Below are positions 44,836 to 53,831 of a stretch of 64,000 bases of DNA, piece after piece; the first letter of the stretch is position 1; each line of letters starts with the position of its first letter. The stretch lies in contig MBPM02000111.1 of NCBI GenBank assembly GCA_001695595.3, positions 121,690-185,689 of the forward strand, written 5' to 3'. The position numbers and the translations under genes are program-made. This DNA is from Plasmopara viticola. Lineage: Eukaryota; Oomycota; Peronosporomycetes; Peronosporales; Peronosporaceae. The notes below the pieces were generated by a model that had not been told where the DNA came from, made no database searches, and was given only the letters and a program-made list of their open reading frames with translations.

Positions 44836-45196
44836 AGTGTAAGCGAGAATAGCTTTAGCTATAAGACCCTCTTCATCAACCCTTGCACACTTTAGAGATG
44901 GTGGTCCTTCGCTTCCTTCCAGACTTTCATCGGCATCTATCTGTTTTCCAACAACAACATCGATTCATGTGTACGCCTTGAACGTTCCACTTGCGGTCGA
45001 AATACCAATCGATCTTCCTGTGCATCCAGTGTAGGAAGTCTGTATTCTGTCAGTTTAGAGTGTACTGAGGTCGTTAATTGAAGCATCTCGGCCCTTGACT
45101 CATTTGTGTCGGACTTCTCCTCATTCCTTGGAGCATCTGGAATTTCATCTTATTCTTCACACTCCATAGGTTCATCTTGATCTTGTTGGTGTTCCG

Positions 45197-45388
45197 TCAG
45201 CCCGGACACTGCACTTCATCGTTGTCTTTGGTAACGTATATCAGTTTTATTTGTTTGGGCGGGTGCGTCTTATAAATGCCGCCCACCTCACGCTCGTCTA
45301 GCTTCCCCGACGGTGACACTGATATCTTGTCTTTCTCCAAATCGTGAACTTGGCATCCCTTGGTGTCTTCGGTATAATTAAGAAACAT
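45197..45388 (-). pseudogene. Copia integrase C-terminal fragment (shifted frame)
   Basis: A piece reading FLNYTEDTKGCQVHDLEK and KLDEREVGGIY, the usual integrase-to-RT linker of copia polyproteins, in a frame different from the gag-integrase ORF. It shows that at least one indel occurred near 45400-45450. Confidence 0.7.
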
Positions 45389-47328
45389 GCACTTGAAGCT
45401 TTTGGCTTCGAGCTTCGTCCTCTACACTTCATCAACGTGAGCATATCCATGATACCCAAACACTCTAAGATGATCCGAGGCTTCATCTTAAATCCCAGTT
45501 CATATGGGGTGTTATTTGGGTGCATTGTATTAGGAGAGCGGTTGATCAGGTACACCGCAGTGCTTACTGCCTCTGCCCACCAACATGTCGGAACACACTT
45601 GTAGTGTATCGTGCTCCGTGCCTTTTCCATTATCGTACGGTTCATTCTTTTTGCAATTCCATTTTGTTGGGGACTGTATGGTACTGTACGCTGATGTATG
45701 ATACCATTCCGCTGACATAAACTCGTAACTGTCTTGTTGACAAACTCCATTCCGTTGTCCGAGCGCAGGCACTTGACACGGGTTCCCCATTGATTCTCAT
45801 GCAGTGATTTGAACATCTTGATCTTGTCGGCAACTTCACTCTTCTTTGCCAGAAAGTAAGCCACCTCATATCGTGAATGATCATCCACAAAAGTCAAAAT
45901 GTATTTAGCACCTCTTTTCGAAAGTGTCTTCATGGGTCTGATGACGTCTGTGTGAACTAATTTCAATACACGTGATGTCTTTGTCATGGAGCGTCCTGGA
46001 AAGGCTTCGATCGTCTGCTTGCCCTTCATGCATCCACCACACAGGGTCTTGATACCTTGTTTTAGCGCAGGAATACCTTCTGTGGAACGCATGGTCTTCA
46101 CTAAAACGTCCTCACTTGGATGTCCCATACGAGCGTGCCATAACTCCCACTGACTATCAAGTCCCGAGTATTGCACCAATCGTGCCTCCTCTTGCTGACA
46201 ATCCAGTATGTAAGCTTTCCCATTTCTTGTCCCAGTTGCCAAAGCTTCGTTCTTGTCCCAAATGATGCACGAAGCACACTGAAACTCCACACTTAGTCCA
46301 CATTCGGCAAGCTTTTCCACCGACAGTAGACGTCTGTCAAGTCCAGGGATAAGCAGCACTTCCATCATCGATATGCGTCTTCCATCTAAGCCGATAAGCT
46401 TCACCGTTCCAGCTCCTTTGACGCGTAACTTTCTGCCATCTGCAATTGTTACCTTGATGTCGTCTTTAAGTTGCTTGAAGTCGATCAAGTCACTTCGGTG
46501 AGGGGTCATGTGTGACGTCGCACCACTGTCGATCAGCCAGCTTACTGATTGCTCATCCCCCACAGCAAACACTGCATCATTACCGCTATAACGGTTTCTG
46601 AAATGGTTTTCAGCAGCTGGGCAGTCCCGTTTCATATGACCAGTCTGGTCACAATTGAAGCATTTCCCCCGAAAACCGCCGCCCATGCGTGGCGCGTAAA
46701 TCTTGCGGCCACTTCCTCGTCTGCCCTTGATCCGTCCATCATTGCCTGTGGCTCGAAACGCTTTCTCACTTGCTTCCTTCTTCTGTAGTCTGTCTGACTC
46801 CTTCAACAGCTTCTCCTTGACTTCGATCAGAGTGATGTCCTTGGCGTTCTCCACGATAGAAGATATTATTTCATATTCCGCCGGCAAGCTGCTCAGAAGC
46901 ACCACTAGCTGTCTTGATTCATCCACCGGCTCTCCCGTCATCTGGAGTCCCACGACCAGCTCAACGAACGCGTCCAGATGTTCCACCATGCGAGTGCCAC
47001 TCTCCATCTTAGACTCATGAAGGTGCCGTGTCATCGTGACACGCTTGTGTAGAGTGGAACGATGGTAGAAATCGCGAAGCGTTCCCCATGCCTCCAAGAC
47101 ACGAGTAGCAGACCGTATCTTGGTCTGGTGTTGTATCTCGACGCCCTGGGCAATTATACCCAATGCCTTGGCGTCATTCACGAGCCACGTCTCCGTTATT
47201 TCGCTCTCGCTCTTCGCGCCCATAATGTGTCCCAGAAGCCCTTTTCTTGCGAGGGCCATTCTCATGTTGATTTCCCAATGGTAGTAGTTACCATCTCCTA
47301 GGAGGACTTCGGTGCGCATGGTAGTCAT
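45298..47328 (-). pseudogene. Copia gag-protease-integrase ORF
   Basis: A 676-codon frame. In order: a UBN2-type gag with NYYHWEINMRMAL; a CCHC zinc knuckle CFNCDQTGHMKRDC (about residue 225); protease WLIDSGATSHM (about 260); the GAG-pre-integrase region WHARMGHPS; the integrase core with HTDVIRPM, FVDDHSRY and SDNGMEFVN; and YSPQQNGIAKRMNRTIMEKA. After YELGFKMKP the frame slips and reads nonsense to its stop. The start ATG at 47328 lies 49 bp inside the 5' LTR. Confidence 0.88.
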
Positions 47329-47376
47329 GGCGGTGACGGTGTGGTGATGCGAGGCTGTTGTTTGCGGCTGTTAACC

Positions 47377-47522
47377 TGCTGAGAAGAAAGTAGAAACCGA
47401 AGTGAATATATTTATCCTGACCAATGAACGGCTAACATATGTAATTACTAATTGTGACGTACTTCTAATTACTGTGAAGCCATCCACCTGTTCAACATGC
47501 ATTCAGCAGTGTAATGTTAACA
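47377..47522 (-). repeat. 5' LTR of copia element
   Basis: 146 bp, the ancestral-length LTR without the 41-bp duplication. Directly downstream on the coding strand the presumed primer-binding site reads GGTTAACAGCCGC, which is not the usual TGGTATCAGAGC complement of initiator tRNA-Met. Confidence 0.9.
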
Positions 47523-47527
47523 AATGC

Positions 47528-48139
47528 GCGAAAGGCTTTTGCATAGCTTCAATGTCTGGATCCTCATCGGCCGGGTCATACCATTGGGAGGTCGATTTTA
47601 TTTTAAAGTTTTTAGAAGTTAACATTAGTAGCTTGTATATTGTAAACTGCAAGGTACAGCGAGTGTAAGAAATTCTCGTCTCAGTGATTTTCAGTGAAAA
47701 CATACCACACGTATTAATGCCAACGACGTTTGTAAACTTTTTAATCTGAACCACTCCTTGAGCTTCTCGCACGTAATTACATCAGTCTTGCCGTGAAAAG
47801 TGAATTTTTCTTTGTCTCTCACAAAATCTGAACAGTGCGCTTACGGAAACGCAAATGGGTCACACCATCTCTCGAAGTGTACATAGCCGCCGAACCAAGT
47901 CAAATGGCAAGGGATTTGGCATCTGTTAGAAGGATAATCACTCGCACGTCGGTGAGTCCATCGACAATGATTGTCTGGCTTTTGTTGCTCAGCTTGGGTG
48001 TAAGCTGATGCTATGAACATTAGCGAACAGTACGTCTTTCCATGAAGATAAGCGTTTTGTATAATTTGTTTGCTAGCGACTACATACATAGTAAGAGCTC
48101 TCTAAATCTCTTTCTCGGTAAGGCATGCGTGCGGGTCAG
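47528..48139. other. Gene-poor spacer
   Basis: No gene is recognised between the copia target duplication and the duplicated flank of transporter T3. Confidence 0.5.
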
Positions 48140-49678
48140 CTTGCATCTAGTGGATCATATTGTCGCAAGACCACCCTTCCTGCTGTTGTCGTAGCACAGT
48201 TTATCGTTCGTCTATGTGTTCTCGTAAACTTTCGCGCACAAGTGGCTGTATAAATATGATCTTACTGGGTATCTATGATTTAGCACATGCAGCCACTAGG
48301 ATCATTGTGTTGGCCTGTCGAAACACATCTCAAACAAACTTTGCACTATCGGATAGAAAGAGAAATCAGGTAAAGTACGTACTGCATTCAGTTTTTGCCT
48401 GAAAACGCTGATAACTATGCTCGCATTGGCTAAAAAAAGAAAACCAGTATCAGCCAATCGTTGTCCAAAACGTGTTGTTCAATTAGGTTCATTTGAAGGT
48501 AATAGAGCCTATAAAATCTCTAGACCGGTGCCGTATTCCTTTTGTTCTATATGATAAACCGTCAGATACGACCAATCCGAGCCTAATAGTAATAAATCTC
48601 AAGTCTAATGTCGCGACGTGCATGACGATGCTGTGGCGTCACATTCATGGTCCGACATGGGCCGAAAAGACAATTATGATGGCGATAGGCACACTATACA
48701 TATATGCTTTACTTGATCTCTCAACTTCAATGCCCTGTCATATCTGGTCGCCGATTAAAGCCTTACGTAAGCACATTGTATCGTTAAACCGACCTTTGAC
48801 ATTTCCTAGAAGAATTTTACCAAGGTCCTGTTCAGAGCTCGCATAAATCCTGGCGGCGGCACTATTATGTTTTAATATAGCACAGCCAAATCAGTAATGT
48901 AAGTATTTGTATCGGAATGGCTCCTACAAGCAAAAAATATAGGCCAGAGTTGCCAAACATCTGCAATGGTGCATGTAGTGCGTACAGTAAAAGTATGCTA
49001 CAAACTTGCACCTATGTGCGCAAGACAGTGTGGGACCAGTTTATGATACTATTGAGCGAGACTGGTTGAAAGCAATCAATATTTTTTGCCCGTCCCGCTT
49101 GTTATTTATGTACCTACAAGCAAATGGGCCTGATTGATTTACTAACATTTATGTAGAAGCTTGCACCTTTTACAGCGAAGGAAAGACTAGAGACACACAA
49201 AAAAGACCGGATTTACAAAGAAAGTACCAAAGGTGGAGTAAATCCATTAGTTAATATTTGTTGTTATCGCAGCAGGTACTGAAGTCAGGTTAAAGCAAAG
49301 CCATCAAATGCTTGTCGTGTTGTTAGAATTAAATAAACTTTGATTTATTGGCAAAGTCCTTGCTAGACTTGTGATGCGAGCAGAGCAAACTTTTCGCAAT
49401 CCCACAATCCATGCTCTACAAACTGATTAACTCAAGCGGTTCACCACGATGGCTAAAAGTTGCACTCTCCAGCTTTCGTGTAAAACACTTGACGTGCTGG
49501 TCTTCTCGTGGTCTTCTCGTGATTTTATGTGCGGCACCCGTCGTCTATCCCAAGCAACGATCGATCAGTAGATGGAGTGATTTTACATAATTCAACACTT
49601 TGCAAAGGAAAACGCAGACGTCAAAGCGACGTTGGGAAAGAGTGATATACTCGGTTATCCAGCACTCTTGCAACAACC
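48140..49678 (+). repeat. Duplicated 5' flank, block A
   Basis: The upstream sequence of transporter T3 is repeated in inverted orientation at 53832-56443 and more distantly at 60489-61770. Examples of shared segments: 48185-48205 with 56390-56410, 48640-48690 with 56000-56050, and 49065-49230 with 54285-54450. No ORF in it is convincing, and copies have drifted by small indels. At 49035-49075 it keeps the empty site of the LINE-derived insertion found in block B. Confidence 0.75.
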
Positions 49679-51268
49679 ATGGATTTCTCCGCATCGATGA
49701 TCAGCAGTACCAGTGGGTACTTCTGGGTAGCTCCGACGCCCTTGGTGATGATGTCTGCAGTTCACGATGAAGAAGCCGAACCCGTGAAACCAACCAGAAG
49801 GTTATACGCTAATATTATTATTGCAGTGCTTCAAGCCATTCAATTCGGATGGTCCACGTCGCAAATGAACAATTCCATTTTCAATAACGAGGAGGATTGC
49901 AATGCACGACCAGTTGAGCCCGGTACGTGTCTTATGTTTCCCGGACACACCAAGACTCAATGGACAATCGCAGTCAGCTCGTGGATTGTTGGTGGGATGA
50001 TCGGTTCACTGATGACTGGACGTCTTTCGAACAAGTTTGGACGAAAACCGATCATGATGGCCAATTGCCTTGTCATGATTACCGGTGGTGCTATCCAGGC
50101 ATCATCCAGTACCATCACGATATTTACGGTTGGTCGTGTCTTTGCAGGCATCGCAGCAGGTGGTTCAACGGCAGTGATTCCAGGCTTCATTGGCGAAATT
50201 TGTCCACCTCATCTTCGCAGTAGATTGGGTGTGTGTTTTCAGATTTCTATCACTCTCGGCCACTTGCTGGTAGCAATCACGTTTTTCTTTGCTAGCACGA
50301 GTACGGGCTGGAGGTACATTGCTGGATTTCCAATTGTGCTAGGAGTATTGTTTCTGGCATTTGCACCGTCTGTACTGGTGGAAAGTCCCGCGTGGTTGTT
50401 AATGGTCGACAGACCCAAGGAAGCAGAAGAGCAATTAGCGTGTCTCTTTGGTGAGGATAACGTGTATGCGGCCAAAAAAATGATTGACCTGCAGCAAGAA
50501 GATGTCGAGTCGAGGAGGGAAGGAACCGTTCGGTTACAGGACCTCGGTTTGTCGAGAATCGCACCAGCTCCAACTATAGATCAAGCCAGCCCGTTATCAA
50601 GACTTTTTACGTCATTACTCCCGCAGATGCTAACTGCTATTGGCGTGGCTGGCGCTCAGCAACTTACTGGTGTTAATGCGGTCTTCTTCTACTCGTCCGG
50701 CATTTTTAAGCAAGCGGGACTTTCGGACAGTCGAATTGGTGTCTTAATAGTCAACTTTATCAATGTCCTACCGACTCTGATCTGTGGCCTTCTAGCCTCG
50801 CGTCTCGGTAATCGCAAGCTTATTTTGTTCGGCTTTGCAGGCATGCTACTAAGTGCGATTGGTATAACAACGTCGTTAGTGACTCATCTGTCTCCACTAG
50901 CGATCGTGTTTGTTGCGCTGTATGTGACTACATTTGGTGCAAGTCTCGGACCACTTGCCTGGGGAGTCATGGCGGACATGTTTCCGGACGACGTGCGAGC
51001 AGTAGGATGCTCCATTTGCGTTGGCTGCAGTTGGCTGTGCAGTCTCACGGTTGGTTTGACGTATCCGTACATTGCTGCTGCCTTGGGGAACTATAGTTTC
51101 GTGCCATTCATGTACACGATCACGTTTTCATTTCTCTTCTTTTTCATCGTCGTGCCTGATACGTATGGCAAGACCATTCAAGATATCCAAGACGAATTTG
51201 CTGCGAAAAAGAAGGACGTGATGACCGCAACTGATCAAGGTGAAAGTCAGATCGCTGTGTTAGGATAA
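49679..51268 (+). CDS. MFS sugar porter T3, intact copy A
   Basis: An intact 529-residue single-exon sugar porter, diverged from T1/T2. Seen: an N-terminal 45 residues unlike T1/T2; TM1 QFGWSTSQMNNS; a first outer loop with two cysteines (EEDCNARPVEPGTCLMFPGH); SNKFGRKP; GEICPPHLRSRLGV; LVESPAWLLM (A replaces the usual R of PESPRW); a central loop longer than in T1/T2 (about residues 245-310); QQLTGVNAVFFYSSGIF; SRLGNRK; VPDTYGKTIQDIQDEF; and a hydrophilic tail. The chosen ATG sits in the conserved context AACAACCATGGATTTC that is also present in the broken copies. This is the only intact member of a local family of four (others at 51930, 52978 and 58900). Confidence 0.92.
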   Translation: MDFSASMISSTSGYFWVAPTPLVMMSAVHDEEAEPVKPTRRLYANIIIAVLQAIQFGWSTSQMNNSIFNNEEDCNARPVEPGTCLMFPGHTKTQWTIAVSSWIVGGMIGSLMTGRLSNKFGRKPIMMANCLVMITGGAIQASSSTITIFTVGRVFAGIAAGGSTAVIPGFIGEICPPHLRSRLGVCFQISITLGHLLVAITFFFASTSTGWRYIAGFPIVLGVLFLAFAPSVLVESPAWLLMVDRPKEAEEQLACLFGEDNVYAAKKMIDLQQEDVESRREGTVRLQDLGLSRIAPAPTIDQASPLSRLFTSLLPQMLTAIGVAGAQQLTGVNAVFFYSSGIFKQAGLSDSRIGVLIVNFINVLPTLICGLLASRLGNRKLILFGFAGMLLSAIGITTSLVTHLSPLAIVFVALYVTTFGASLGPLAWGVMADMFPDDVRAVGCSICVGCSWLCSLTVGLTYPYIAAALGNYSFVPFMYTITFSFLFFFIVVPDTYGKTIQDIQDEFAAKKKDVMTATDQGESQIAVLG

Positions 51269-51929
51269 ATGCGGCTTTAATGTGTTGACGTGGTGATTTA
51301 TCGACTGTGCTAAACTTTGTTCCCGCTCCTCGAAAGTAATATGAAAAGTAAAACCATTTGTAAAGTTGCTTAGCTAAATTTTGGCAAATGTGATTATAAA
51401 GATCAAACCTCATCGTTGTGATTTGATGTGCACTCTGACCGCTTATACATATCGTGCATTTTGAATGGTCAGCTTATTTGAGAAACTGGTGGACCAAGTT
51501 GAGCAATGCGGCGGTAACTTTAAGCTGAGCAAAAAAGCCCTCTGCTGATTTTGGTAAGGATTAAAAATTGACAACAAGTGATATCTCTTTCGAAAGTCGA
51601 CTCGACTGTCGGAAAGTCTCGCTTGTTTTAATAGACTGGACGAGTGAAGAAGGCAGGATCAATGCCAGTGCATTCTTGGGCACCAACGCTTCTAGTTGTT
51701 GCTAGTGATTGCCGTCGGATGGTGAATTCACGCGCTTCAGGCCATTGACGTTCGAAGTAATTGCAGTGTTCTTTGACCCAACCCGCACGCAAGGTGCCAG
51801 ATTTTCCTGACTTCTCCATGTTTTTGCTAGAAACGCGATACCTTGTCCAATTTGATGTGCACGCTTCTGTGAGGCAATCAAGGTGCTGCGTAATCATTAA
51901 ACTGCCATCACTTTCAACCATGCCAAGAC
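51269..51929. other. Spacer after T3
   Basis: The first about 40 bp match the 3' flank of copy C. Beyond that no gene is recognised. A minus-strand frame ending at 51628 reads protein-like sequence (GTLRAGWVKEHCNYFERQWP) but matches no family I know. Confidence 0.45.
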
Positions 51930-52445
51930 TGCAGATAGCAAATGCTCTGAAAATTGGCGATGCACTAATATACCGCTGATACTGGCAAAAAAAGGCAATA
52001 GACACGCCAATACGACTTTAAGTGTTAATAATTCGGAATTACACACCTAATTTGGTGCGAAGGTATGGCGGACAAATCTCGCCGATAAATCCAGCAATGC
52101 CCGCTGTGGAGCCAGCTGCTGCAATACCCACAAAGACATGCTAAAGAGTTGAAATTGAAATGTTAATCGCCTCAGCTTGAACACTAGGCTAGTGATCATC
52201 AAAATTATTTCCCGACCAATCTAGTTTTGGACGCTCTCAAATACACCAATTTGCAATCGAGAGTCTAAGGGCTGACTGCAAGGGTCGATAAAGTCTTCGT
52301 GTGTCCAAAATGAAGCCCGTACCGGCTTCAGTAGGTATCGCGTTGCATTCCTCTGCGTTATTGAAGATGGAATTATTCGGTTGCGACGTGGACTATTCAA
52401 CTTGGAAAATTAGCAGTGCTGCGTCGAGAATGTCGGCGGACATTC
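51930..52445 (-). pseudogene. Old relic of a T3-type sugar transporter (copy D)
   Basis: Translating the minus strand gives pieces clearly related to T3: NNSIFNNAEECNA with flanking STSQ near 52330-52400; then, after a gap, HVFVGIAAAGSTAGIAGFIGEICPPYLRTKLG at 52040-52140 (written in full as positions; core GFIGEICPP); then IAFFASISG near 51985. In-frame stops, a lost segment between the pieces and heavy divergence mark it as the oldest copy in the cluster. Confidence 0.75.
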
Positions 52446-52669
52446 CTCAAGTTGCTAGAGAAATTGAGTGTCAATCGGCCACAAGGAAGGTTGGAGCAGA
52501 CCTTCATTTGTTTGGAAATTAAAGAATGGATTGAGGTATGATGGATCTAGTCACCACTATTGTCTAATTTTCATGCGACAAGTTTCGGCCTTACATAATA
52601 TGTCGGATTTTGAAAAATTGATGGTCTTTAATGAATCATGGGTCAGATTACATTAAAGTTGTTCACAAA

Positions 52670-52815
52670 GGCCGAGCTTCTACATCACACAGCAACCCCA
52701 CACCTTTTACAAATAAAAAAAGAGCTTTTCACGGTCTCACAGCGGTGTCTGGAGAAGCTCTCGTCGCGATGCTTCTGAGTTCGGCATTGCTGAAACAAGA
52801 GCATTTAGCAGCTTA
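52670..52815 (+). repeat. Repeat pair, left member (with 58140-58265)
   Basis: A direct, imperfect repeat of 58140-58265. Both contain CCCCACACCTTT or CCCACACCTTTC, then a GTCTCACAGCG-like and a GGAGAAGCT stretch. It lies 3' of transporter copy B just as the other lies 3' of copy C, so it is probably the downstream end of the same duplication unit. Confidence 0.65.
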
Positions 52816-52977
52816 AAAGCGTAGCGTCTAATCTAATGCTTTATTTTAGCGAGCATAGGTGTCGCTTAACCCGTTATCCTGTCGATATCAGCTGGCTTAT
52901 ACAGCTGATGTCAGTTTAGGGACTATAATACGATTCGCATCGCAGGCAACAAAAGTTGAAATGTCAGTATTCGACTT

Positions 52978-53829
52978 CGATCGACATATCGAGGTCCTGT
53001 GGCCGGACGGTTTCTTCCCGCCTAGACTCGACGTCTTCTTGCTGCTGGCCAATCCATTTTTTGGCCGCATACACGTTATCTTGACCAAAACTTCGCGCTA
53101 ATTGCTTTTCTGCTTTCTTGAATTTGTCGACCATTAACAACCACGCGGGACTTTCTACCAGTACAGACGGTGCAAATGCCAGAAACAATACTCCAAGCAC
53201 AATTGGAAATCCAGCAATGTACCTCCAGCCCGTACTCGTGCTAGCAAAGAAAAACGTGATTGCTACCAGCAAATGGCCGAGAGTGATAGAAATCTGAAAA
53301 CACACACCCAAGCTACTGCGAATATGAGGTGGACAAATTTCGCCGATGGAGCCTGGAATCACTGCCGTTGAACCACCTGCTGCGATGCCTGCAAAGACAC
53401 GACCAACAGTAAATATCGTGATGGTACTGGATGTAGCGTGGATAGCACCACCGGTAATCATGACAAGGCAATTGGCCATTATGATCGGTTTTCGTCCAAT
53501 CTTGTTCGAAAGACGTCCGGTCAATAGCGAGCCGATCATTCCACCAGCAATCCACGAGCTGACTGCGATAGTCCATTGAGTCTTGGTGTGGCCGAGGAAC
53601 ATAAGACACGGGCTCAATTGGTCGTGCATTGCAGCCCGCCTCATTATTGAAAATGGAATTGTTCATTTGCGACGTGGACCATCCGAATTGAATGGCTTGA
53701 AGCATTGTTATTATAATATTAGCGTATAACCTTCTGGTTATTTGGAACTGCAGCCATCATCACCAAGGGCGTCGGAGCTACCCATAAGTACCCACTCGCA
53801 ATGCTGATCATCGATGCGGAGAAATTTAT
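52978..53829 (-). pseudogene. Truncated T3-type sugar transporter (copy B)
   Basis: The minus strand aligns with the first ~half of T3. The start codon is ATA instead of ATG (53827-53829). A deletion of roughly two dozen bases removes the acidic N-terminal segment and shifts frame. A second small deletion affects the EPGTCLMFPG region. The remaining frame (52964-53644) reads SNKIGRKP, GSIGEICPPHIRSSLGV and VESPAWLL, then leaves homology after RPQDLDMS near 52980, so TM7-TM12 are missing. Not functional as a transporter. Confidence 0.88.
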
Positions 53830-53831
53830 GG

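Larger units (their letters stand above)
43035..47522 (-). mobile_element. Ty1/copia LTR retrotransposon, complete but inactivated
   Basis: The element is delimited by TGTT...AACA-type LTRs (43035-43221 and 47377-47522) and flanked by an identical 5-bp target duplication AATGC (43030-43034 and 47523-47527). The coding order on the minus strand is gag, protease, integrase, reverse transcriptase, RNase H, which defines the copia type. A purine-rich stretch (minus strand GTGAGTGGGAG, 43222-43232) precedes the 3' LTR as a polypurine tract. Over the shared 146 bp the LTRs differ at six positions by my count, so the insertion is not brand new. Frameshifts after the integrase core and before RNase H make it non-autonomous. 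Confidence 0.93.

Noticed and set aside
51628..52005. A 125-codon minus-strand ORF after transporter T3
   Set aside because: Its first part overlaps the transporter relic D in another frame. The second part is protein-like but unrecognised and has no start or promoter support.
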